Source: Ruminococcus sp. | Lineage (GTDB): Bacteria; Bacillota; Clostridia; Oscillospirales; Ruminococcaceae | Assembly (NCBI RefSeq): GCF_024692365.1 | Contig: NZ_JAILMR010000018.1 | Location: 58,764 to 122,763, forward strand | Length of the DNA stretch: 64,000 bases | Direction of reading: 5' to 3' | Part shown: piece after piece, positions 16,718 to 23,655 of the stretch | How the letters are laid out: each line of letters opens with the position of its first letter | Numbering within the stretch: position 1 is the first letter of the stretch | Translations under genes and position numbers: made by a program | Notes under the pieces: generated by a model | Told to the model about the DNA's origin: nothing | Database searches by the model: none | Seen by the model: the letters and a program-made list of their open reading frames with translations, nothing else

Positions 16718-16759
16718 TTAGTTAATACTAACTATTGAATTGATTAGTTGCAACTAATC
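16718..16759. promoter_or_regulatory. Palindromic operator-like sites upstream of ferredoxin
   Basis: A perfect 18-bp palindrome GATTAGTTGCAACTAATC is at 16742-16759. A second, looser dyad, AGTTA-ATAC-TAACT, is at 16720-16733. The half-site TTAGTT/AACTAA occurs in alternating orientation across 40 bp, ending 36 bp before the -35 box. This is typical of a dimeric regulator such as a MarR-type protein; the regulator is not identified. Confidence 0.6.
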
Positions 16760-16795
16760 GCTTATTAAATTTTCATTAAATTTTCATAAAGTCGC

Positions 16796-16823
16796 TTGAC
16801 AATTTTGGAAAATGTGCTATTAT
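16796..16823 (+). promoter_or_regulatory. Ferredoxin promoter
   Basis: TTGACA (16796-16801) and TATTAT (16818-16823) are 16 bp apart. The spacer holds ATTTTGGAAAAT, a dyad like that in the iorA and mannanase promoters. Confidence 0.75.
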
Positions 16824-16886
16824 ATATTATGGAGAACGGAAAAGAAGGCTGTTTCTCCGTTAAGGATTACAAGGAGGTATATTACT

Positions 16887-17057
16887 ATGGCTTATAAGAT
16901 TAGTGAAGATTGCATCGGTTGCGGCGCTTGCGCTGCTGAATGTCCTGTTGGCGCTATTTCCGAGGCTGATGGCAAGTATGCTATTGACGCATCTGCTTGT
17001 CTGGATTGCGGCGCTTGTGCAGGTACTTGCCCTGTTGGTGCTCCTCAGGCTGAGTAA
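16887..17057 (+). CDS. 2[4Fe-4S] ferredoxin
   Basis: This is a classic clostridial ferredoxin of 56 residues, a small cytosolic electron carrier. It has two CxxCxxCxxxCP clusters: CIGCGACAAECP (cysteines 9, 12, 15, 19) and CLDCGACAGTCP (38, 41, 44, 48). The ATG at 16887 follows a strong AAGGAGG; longer readings upstream lie in the leader. It is monocistronic, with a promoter, operator-like palindromes and a terminator. It is the natural redox partner for IorAB encoded 4 kb upstream, as well as for hydrogenase or pyruvate:ferredoxin oxidoreductase encoded elsewhere. Confidence 0.96.
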   Translation: MAYKISEDCIGCGACAAECPVGAISEADGKYAIDASACLDCGACAGTCPVGAPQAE

Positions 17058-17066
17058 TTATTGCAA

Positions 17067-17102
17067 AAATATATCCGTTCCGTTTGGGGCGGATATTTTT
17101 TT
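17067..17102 (+). terminator. Rho-independent terminator after ferredoxin
   Basis: The stem ATATCCG / CGGATAT (17071-17077 and 17090-17096), extended by A-T pairs, is followed by a run of T. Confidence 0.8.
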
Positions 17103-17111
17103 AGTTATAAT

Positions 17112-17155
17112 AAATGTCTCCTATGGTTTTATCTTACCATAGGAGACATTTTGCT
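17112..17155. terminator. Strong hairpin, probably a bidirectional terminator
   Basis: A perfect 15-bp stem (one arm AAATGTCTCCTATGG, 17112-17126, the other ending near 17151) with a 10-base loop is followed by TTTGCTTTTTA on the plus strand. It is 54 bp past the stop of the minus-strand GH43 gene, so it may end that transcript as well. Confidence 0.75.
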
Positions 17156-17208
17156 TTTTATGCTATTACAGTTTCGGTCTATTTACAATAGTAACCCTAA
17201 GACATCTG

Positions 17209-20200
17209 TCATTCTCCCTCATGGAAGAAATAAGGCAGTGCATCATAGATATAATGTCTTACATAACCCCACCAGTGAGTATTGTTAGGCGCTTCGAGGA
17301 AGTAAAAATTACCCTTTGAGAAGTCGCTAGTGTAAGTAAATACATCTGTGTTCTTCTTAAGTTCGTTTATCATTGGAACCATGTTTTCATATGCGATATC
17401 CTTGGTGCCTGTTGCTGCAAGAACAAAGTATTCATTTTTCTTGAATCCTGAATTTCTTGCTGAACTTAAAACCTTTCCTGCACCGTCCCAGCAGTGGCCG
17501 GACAGAGGCATGAAGTATGCAATAATATCCAGATTGTTATTAAAGTTTGCCCATGTTGAACCGCCGCCCATTGAGAATCCGCCGTATGCACGGTGATATC
17601 TGGAAGCTTTCAGGCTGTTGATGCTGGTATTGCCGTTTGCGTAGGTCGAATACTTGCCTTCAACATAAGGTATGATGCTTCGGCGCATTTCGTCCCATAC
17701 GCCGTCAGCACTCGAAGCCTTATTAAATGTAGGAGTTACAACGATCATCGGTTCGATATCGCCGTTTGCGATCATATTATCCAGCATAAGGTCGATCTCT
17801 ATTGAAGTATCGTTGAAGCAAGTATTTTCATTTTCTCCGCCGCCGTGCATCAGGTAGAAGACATTATACTTCTTCGATTTGTCATAACCGTAAGGAAGAT
17901 ACACGTTCATAGCATTGCTACCGTTGATACCGTTGTAGTATTCCTTTACAACAGTTCCGTGCTTTGAAGGCTGTTTAAAATAGCTGCTGGGTGCTTCCTT
18001 GTACTGGAGATTTGAGCTGTACTTATAAGGCTCTTTTGCGGGCTTTATCTCAGGGAATTCTGTTATCTTGCCTGTAAGATATGACTGAAGGTAAGATACG
18101 TCTGTACTATCGATGGTACCATTCTGGTCGATATCTGCATTCTTTTTGGCAGTACTGTTGCTTATTCCCTTTGACATACCCCTCTTGAGTTCTACAAGAT
18201 CCATTACATCGATGTCTCCGTCAAGGTTAATATCACCTCTTCTGAGTCCTTTACTGATTACTACGTTTGACTTGGGTCCGTCAATCTTAGTTCCTGCAGG
18301 AGCAGCGATAACTTCATCTAAATAGAAATCGCAGGTCTCTTCGGTAGTCTCAGCTACGAGTACAAGATTTTCAGCACCCGAGGGGATAGTATATTTAGAA
18401 TTGTAAAGCTGAACAAACTCGCCGCGGTTTGCATAAGCCTGAGCGATTTTGTCATACTTGGTATCACCGTTCAGATCGTACTGCAATGTGAGTTTGAATT
18501 CTGTTGGGTCAGAACCCTCAAGATTAGTGAAGCAAGCACTGAATGCGTAGCTCTTTCCCGGTACGAAAGTACTGGAGCTCAGTGATTTCTGTCCGCCGTT
18601 CCAGGAAGCTGATCTATCGTAAAGGCTCAGTGACTTTGTGCCTTTATACTTGGTCTCGGAGCTTGTTGCCGCTGTACAGCCGCCTCTTGATGACCAGTCA
18701 TCTGTGCCATTCTCAAATGTATCATGGAACAAATATGTGCTTGAAACGGTCTGGGCAGTTGATGTACCTGATGCGCTGATCTTTGTTCCTGCGGGTGCAA
18801 TGATAACTTCATCCAAATAGAAATCACAGGTGTCTTCTGTGGTCTCAGCAACGAGAACAAGATTAGAAGCGCCCTTGGGGATAGTATAGGAAGAATTGTA
18901 GAGCTGAACATACTTGCCGCGGTTGCCCGAAGCCTGAGCTATCTTGTCATAAGTAGTCTCACCGTTCAGGTCATACTGCAATGTGAGCTTGAATTCGGTA
19001 GTATCAGAACCGTCAAGGTTTGCAAAGCAAGCGCTGAATGCATAGCTCTTTCCAGGAACGAATGTGCTTGTACTCAGTGATCTCTGACCGCCGTTCCATG
19101 TAGCAGTTCTTCCCGAGAAATTAATAGACTTCGATCCGCTAAGCTTAGAGGTCGAGCTTACAGCTGCTGTACAGCCGCCTCTTGCTGACCATTTATCTGT
19201 TCCGCTTTCAAAAGTATCATGTACCCAGTAGCCGTCTGCATCTGGTTCGATTACGGAAGGTGCGTTCCACTCAGCACGCTCATAGTCAAAATAGTCTACA
19301 TCAACATAACCGCCTGTGGATTTTGTAGCATAGCTGTAAATAGCATTTCTGTAACCTGTGAAAAGTTTCAGGTCATAGGTCATACCAACCTGTGTGCCGA
19401 TCTTTCTCCAGTTAGCGCCATCGAGAGAGTAGTAGAAGTTTACCTTATCGATATTATTTGATACATTGTAGTTGCTGTCAACGGTATTGAACTGGAAATC
19501 AGTCTTGAGGTATACTGTGTTACTGCTGAGAGATACTTCTTCCTGGATCTTGTCCGCACTGTTCATTACATCTCCATTGCTGTTATAGTTGCCATTGGTA
19601 GCCATGTAGATCTTCTTTTCGCCGCTGTCAGTAACGCGCACGCCGACATTTCCGTAGTTATACTGGAAAGCGGAAAGACCTGCATAATCTCCTGTTTTCA
19701 TGTGAGAAACATCCATCTTTATAACACCCGAACAAGAAGGACCCTCTGTTCTCATAGTCAGGGTATTTCTTGCATTGATGATGCTCTTTGCTGTATAGCC
19801 GTTTTTAAGGCGCAGCCAGCCGGGTCTCTCGGTAACAGACCAGTAATTATTATCGGGATTATGGTTCCACTGCCATTCGAGTTTCAGCTTGTTGGAACTG
19901 TAACTGAACTCATCATCCTTTGCAAGCTGTGTGCCTGTATGATTTCCGGGCATATCAAGAACTACGGGAGCCTTGCCGTTAACGCCCATTATAGGCCAGT
20001 CATTCTGCCATGTAACAGGTACAAGAACAGGTATACGACCTACCGAACCGTGATCCTGGAAAAGAAGTCCGTACCAGTTACCGTCGGGAGTATCTACGAT
20101 ACCGCCCTGAGCTACGCCCGAACCATAGGTACCAAGACCCGAATTGAGCACGGTCTTACCCTCAAAAGAACCTGTAAGACTCTTGCTTCGATAGCAGAGC

Positions 20201-20937
20201 TCGATTCTTCCGCTGCCGCTTGGCCATGCGATAAGGAATACATAATAATATCCGTTTATCTTCTGGATATGAGAGCCCTCACCAGCAAGTCCGGAAAGAC
20301 CCGTCTTGATGATAGTGCGCTCCTGAGCGCCGTAAGCAAAACCTGTCATCTGGGAATTGAGTTCCTTGATCTTGATGTTGCCGTCGCCGCCGTATACGAG
20401 GTAATTTCTGCCGTCGTCATCAAAAAGTATCGAGGCATCATGGTACATACCGCTGATCTCGCTCTTTGTCCAGTTGCCGCTTTCGATGTCAGTGGTCTTG
20501 TATATATAGGATTTATTTGTGCCGTAGCTTCCGAAAAATACATAGAATGTACCCTTGTTATACCTCAGGCTCGCAGCCCATGAACCATGAGCATAATCAT
20601 GCTGACCATTAGAAAGTGTCTGCTTAGCGCCGTCAGCCATGGTATCGTATACATAAGAGCATATCTCCCATGAAACCAGATCCTTGGATTTCATTACAGG
20701 TACACCGGGGGTGAAATACATAGTGGTGCTTACCATGTAGTAAGTATCACCAACTCTGATGATATCAGGATCGGGTACATCTGCCCATATCACGGGATTC
20801 GCTACCTGTCCTGCTTCAAGAGCAGTTGCGGTCACAGCCGATATTGATCCCCCGGCTGCAGCAAAGCAAGAAGCAGCCAGTGCCGCTGATGACAGTACTG
20901 ACAATAACCTTTTTGCTATCGGTTTTGATTTTGACAT
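17209..20937 (-). CDS. Secreted multimodular hemicellulase: GH43 - CBM22 - CBM22 - dockerin - CE1 feruloyl esterase
   Basis: The 1242-residue enzyme has a signal peptide (about 1-41). A GH43 five-bladed propeller follows (about 45-335: base Asp in VPDPDI near 56, a further Asp near 167 in MYHDAS, acid Glu near 220 in GEGSHI), then its beta-sandwich partner (about 340-555). Two CBM22 xylan-binding modules (570-718 and 736-884), a type I dockerin (900-957, GDINLDGDID and ADIDQNGTID) and a CE1 esterase (about 970-1242) complete it. The esterase nucleophile is Ser1122 in GGFSMGGG, and His1221 is the likely catalytic histidine. GH43 would remove xylose or arabinose, and CE1 ferulate or acetate, from arabinoxylan. 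The two CBM22 copies are very alike, a recent duplication. A GGAGGA Shine-Dalgarno precedes the ATG; the leader is about 335 nt. The dockerin predicts attachment to a cohesin. Confidence 0.92.
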   Translation of the reverse strand: MSKSKPIAKRLLSVLSSAALAASCFAAAGGSISAVTATALEAGQVANPVIWADVPDPDIIRVGDTYYMVSTTMYFTPGVPVMKSKDLVSWEICSYVYDTMADGAKQTLSNGQHDYAHGSWAASLRYNKGTFYVFFGSYGTNKSYIYKTTDIESGNWTKSEISGMYHDASILFDDDGRNYLVYGGDGNIKIKELNSQMTGFAYGAQERTIIKTGLSGLAGEGSHIQKINGYYYVFLIAWPSGSGRIELCYRSKSLTGSFEGKTVLNSGLGTYGSGVAQGGIVDTPDGNWYGLLFQDHGSVGRIPVLVPVTWQNDWPIMGVNGKAPVVLDMPGNHTGTQLAKDDEFSYSSNKLKLEWQWNHNPDNNYWSVTERPGWLRLKNGYTAKSIINARNTLTMRTEGPSCSGVIKMDVSHMKTGDYAGLSAFQYNYGNVGVRVTDSGEKKIYMATNGNYNSNGDVMNSADKIQEEVSLSSNTVYLKTDFQFNTVDSNYNVSNNIDKVNFYYSLDGANWRKIGTQVGMTYDLKLFTGYRNAIYSYATKSTGGYVDVDYFDYERAEWNAPSVIEPDADGYWVHDTFESGTDKWSARGGCTAAVSSTSKLSGSKSINFSGRTATWNGGQRSLSTSTFVPGKSYAFSACFANLDGSDTTEFKLTLQYDLNGETTYDKIAQASGNRGKYVQLYNSSYTIPKGASNLVLVAETTEDTCDFYLDEVIIAPAGTKISASGTSTAQTVSSTYLFHDTFENGTDDWSSRGGCTAATSSETKYKGTKSLSLYDRSASWNGGQKSLSSSTFVPGKSYAFSACFTNLEGSDPTEFKLTLQYDLNGDTKYDKIAQAYANRGEFVQLYNSKYTIPSGAENLVLVAETTEETCDFYLDEVIAAPAGTKIDGPKSNVVISKGLRRGDINLDGDIDVMDLVELKRGMSKGISNSTAKKNADIDQNGTIDSTDVSYLQSYLTGKITEFPEIKPAKEPYKYSSNLQYKEAPSSYFKQPSKHGTVVKEYYNGINGSNAMNVYLPYGYDKSKKYNVFYLMHGGGENENTCFNDTSIEIDLMLDNMIANGDIEPMIVVTPTFNKASSADGVWDEMRRSIIPYVEGKYSTYANGNTSINSLKASRYHRAYGGFSMGGGSTWANFNNNLDIIAYFMPLSGHCWDGAGKVLSSARNSGFKKNEYFVLAATGTKDIAYENMVPMINELKKNTDVFTYTSDFSKGNFYFLEAPNNTHWWGYVRHYIYDALPYFFHEGE

Positions 20938-20971
20938 TACATATTCCTCCGTTCTGACTTTGTCTGTTATT

Positions 20972-20991
20972 AAAAATGCAGTTTTACTGCA
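20972..20991 (-). terminator. Terminator-like hairpin inside the leader of the GH43 gene
   Basis: On the minus strand TGCAGT-AAA-ACTGCA is followed by TTTTT, about 30 nt before the Shine-Dalgarno of the GH43 gene and about 280 nt after its promoter. The stem is only 6 bp, so it may be weak; an attenuator is possible. Confidence 0.4.
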
Positions 20992-21278
20992 CTTTTGTCG
21001 ATATGATAAAAGACCTCATAAGAGACACATTCGTAAACAGACTGATCGATAGTTTTAACTTTTATTCCTTCTCTGACCTTCCATTGCTATGCCTTACGCA
21101 TGATAATATTCTCACATCCAAAGCTAATATTCTTGCATCGGGATTTGATAAAGCACAAATAAACGAAACCTGTAAGTGTGAACACTTTTTGCTATCCAGC
21201 TCATATTCTCATTGTGTTTTGCCCTAAATATGTACATAAGACAGCTGATTTTAGTGTATGCTATTATTATTGTTAAAA

Positions 21279-21307
21279 ATTATAGCACAATCATCATTTC
21301 TTGTCAA
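21279..21307 (-). promoter_or_regulatory. Promoter of the GH43/CE1 gene
   Basis: On the minus strand TTGACA (21307-21302) and TATAAT (21284-21279) match the consensus perfectly with a 17-bp spacer. The start near 21272 implies a leader of about 335 nt. Confidence 0.88.
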
Positions 21308-21612
21308 GTGTAATTCTTAATCTAATTGCTGGTTAATTTTTTGATATAATAGCCGAATGGTTTTGCATGAAAACAGTTCTTGTTCGCTATTCCCGAATCA
21401 TGAAAGTGCCCATCAATATAGTATATTGCATATAATTCTTCGCCGGAAACAGCAGAAGACAAACAGAAACAATATTAACTTTTGTAACTGCATCTGAACC
21501 TGTATATTAAGTTTTTATACGTTAATCAAAAAATATTATATCAATTTCGCAATTTTTGGCTAATATATTTTTAAGTCAGCAATATTAAATATTTAATTTT
21601 TTGTGTAAACTA
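21308..21612. other. AT-rich divergent intergenic region
   Basis: Between the two divergent hydrolase promoters there is only AT-rich sequence. I see no gene and no strong hairpin. Confidence 0.4.
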
Positions 21613-21641
21613 TTGCATTTTGTGCCAAAACGTGATATATT
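21613..21641 (+). promoter_or_regulatory. Promoter of the mannanase gene with a dyad in the spacer
   Basis: TTGCAT (21613-21618) and TATATT (21636-21641) are 17 bp apart. The spacer contains ATTTTG-TGC-CAAAA and closely resembles the iorA promoter spacer. Confidence 0.65.
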
Positions 21642-21749
21642 ATAGTATGGAGTTAACACAAGGTTTGTTCTGTATGTAGATTAATTAAATCATTTCAAAT
21701 CTAGGGTGTATTAAGCAGAACAGCAAAAAAATCTCCTGAAGGGGCGAAA

Positions 21750-23570
21750 ATGAAGATGAAAAAGCGAGTATTAAAAACAATGTCAGCAGTCATAGCAGCA
21801 ATTATGGCTTGCTCAACGGCCGTACCTTACGGTACAACTTTTGCGGCAAATTCAAAGACCGATAATTTTCAGGTCTACGAATTTGAAAACGGCAAAACAT
21901 CGGGTGGAAAGATATTTTCCAATGGCACAGAAGGTCTTAAACGTGGCGGAGACTGGAGCGATGCTACCGACCTCTCGAATTTTTCGGGAAAAGGTTTCTC
22001 CTATCTTGACCAGAAAGGAACTACTGTCAGCGTTGAAGTTAATGCTCCCGAGAAGGGTCTTTATCAGCTGACTTTCTGCTACTGCCAGCCAAGCGACAGA
22101 AACAGAAAGGTACAGTATTTAAATGTCAACGGCGTGAATCAGGGAGAACTGACTTTCCCGTACAATGAATCTTTCAGTGAAGTTTCTGGCGGTATCGTTC
22201 TGCTGAATAAGGGAAAGAATACCATCGAGTTGGAAGGCTACTGGGGCTATACTTATTTCGACTATCTGAAAGTTGAACCGGCTCCCGAGCATATAGCAAA
22301 CCTCTCACCGACTACCGAGCTTTCAAATCCGAATGCCTCGGATTCCACAAAGCGTCTTTACAGCTATCTGCGCGACCAGTACGGCAAGCATATTATCGCA
22401 GGTCAGCAGGAATACTGCGGCTCTCACAATTATAATTCATGGAACAGTCCTGATGTTTTCATAAAGGACAATGAAGCAGAATTCGAGTATATCCTCGAAA
22501 AGACAGGCAAACAGCCTGCGATACGCGGAATCGACCTGCTTGCATACTGCACATCTTCCACTTGGAGAGATGATGCCCCAGAGCGTGCGATCGAATGGAC
22601 AAACAAGTATCACGGCATAGTAACTATGACATGGCACTGGAACGTACCCAGTGAAAAAGGCGGCAAGGATATTGCCTTCTATGTGGAATCTGCAAGTGCT
22701 AATTACACAACTTTCAGCATATCAAAGGCTCTTGAAGAAGGCACATGGGAGAATGAAGTTCTCATGGCTGATATCAAGCTTATCGCGGGTGAGCTGAAAA
22801 AGCTCAAAGATGCCGATGTTCCCGTTCTGTGGAGACCTCTTCACGAAGCCGAGGGCGGCTGGTTCTGGTGGGGCGCAGAGGGTGCTGAACCTTGCAAGAA
22901 GCTCTATCGTCTGCTTTACGACCAGCTCACAAATGTATACGGTCTGGACAATCTGATCTGGATATGGACTGGTTCGACTTCCCCTGCTGCATCTGAATGG
23001 TATCCCGGTGACGATGTAGTTGATATCGTTGGCTGCGACAAGTACAACGCCAAGGACGGCCTGCCGAATCTCAGTGCTATCTCGGCAACATTCTACAGCC
23101 TTGTACAAAGCACTGACGGTCAGAAAATGGTAACAATGTCTGAGAACGATTCTATACCGTCTATTGAAAATCTGGTAAATGAAAAGGCACACTGGCTCTA
23201 TTTCTGCCCTTGGTATATGAACTACCTCACCAGCGAGCAGAACAATCCCGTGGATAATCTTATAGATGTTTATACAAGCGAGTACTGCATTACTCTCGAT
23301 GAACTTCCCGACCTGAAGACTTATCCGATAACTGAAAGCACCACCACAAAGACTAAGGCACTTTATGGTGATGCCAACTGTGACGGCAAGGTAGATATCT
23401 CTGACGCTGTACTTGTAAAGCAGTACATAGCTGCTCCCAAAAAGTATCCGATATCTGCACAGGGTCTTGATAATGCTGATGTCAATAACAGAGGCGACGG
23501 TCTGACAAAACTTGATGCCCTTGAGATCCAGAAGTACGTTGCAGGTATCATAAACTCATTCAAAGTCTGA
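21750..23570 (+). CDS. Secreted beta-mannanase: CBM35-like - GH26 - dockerin
   Basis: The 606-residue protein has a signal peptide (about 1-33), a CBM35-like sugar-binding module (about 40-175, YEFENGKTSGGKIF onwards, ending YTYFDYLKVE), and a GH26 catalytic barrel (about 195-525). The acid/base is Glu366 in WRPLHEAEGGWFWWG, and the nucleophile is probably Glu465 in TMSEND. A type I dockerin closes the protein (540-601, GDANCDGKVDISDA and ADVNNRGDGLTKLDA). GH26 enzymes cut beta-1,4-mannan inside the chain with retention. The start has only a modest GAAGGGG; an ATG two codons later is possible. It lies upstream of the GH9 gene on the same strand, 85 bp apart with a stable stem-loop between, so the two are probably co-transcribed. 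Confidence 0.93.
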   Translation: MKMKKRVLKTMSAVIAAIMACSTAVPYGTTFAANSKTDNFQVYEFENGKTSGGKIFSNGTEGLKRGGDWSDATDLSNFSGKGFSYLDQKGTTVSVEVNAPEKGLYQLTFCYCQPSDRNRKVQYLNVNGVNQGELTFPYNESFSEVSGGIVLLNKGKNTIELEGYWGYTYFDYLKVEPAPEHIANLSPTTELSNPNASDSTKRLYSYLRDQYGKHIIAGQQEYCGSHNYNSWNSPDVFIKDNEAEFEYILEKTGKQPAIRGIDLLAYCTSSTWRDDAPERAIEWTNKYHGIVTMTWHWNVPSEKGGKDIAFYVESASANYTTFSISKALEEGTWENEVLMADIKLIAGELKKLKDADVPVLWRPLHEAEGGWFWWGAEGAEPCKKLYRLLYDQLTNVYGLDNLIWIWTGSTSPAASEWYPGDDVVDIVGCDKYNAKDGLPNLSAISATFYSLVQSTDGQKMVTMSENDSIPSIENLVNEKAHWLYFCPWYMNYLTSEQNNPVDNLIDVYTSEYCITLDELPDLKTYPITESTTTKTKALYGDANCDGKVDISDAVLVKQYIAAPKKYPISAQGLDNADVNNRGDGLTKLDALEIQKYVAGIINSFKV

Positions 23571-23571
23571 T

Positions 23572-23623
23572 AATTAACGGCAAACAAAAGCAAGATTCTT
23601 CTTTTGGGATAGTGCTGTTAATT
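23572..23623 (+). other. Intercistronic stem-loop between the mannanase and the GH9 genes
   Basis: The nested stems AATTAAC (23572-23578) with GTTAATT (23617-23623), GCA with TGC, and CAAAAG (23585-23590) with CTTTTG (23601-23606) form one long hairpin with no T run. It looks like an RNA-processing or 3'-stabilising structure more than a terminator. Confidence 0.55.
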
Positions 23624-23655
23624 CAGAATATAAAAACTTTAAGGAGGAGAAAATC

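Noticed and set aside
16796..16823. Rex-type redox operator in the ferredoxin and iorA promoters
   Set aside because: The dyads do not fit the TTGTGAA-type Rex half-site.
18270..19230. Direct repeats that might indicate a CRISPR or mobile repeat
   Set aside because: They are the two coding copies of the CBM22 module within one open frame.
20976..21227. Open frame of 83 codons in the leader region of the GH43 gene
   Set aside because: Low-complexity, hydrophobic and Cys/Ser-rich product, no Shine-Dalgarno, and it overlaps the antisense leader.
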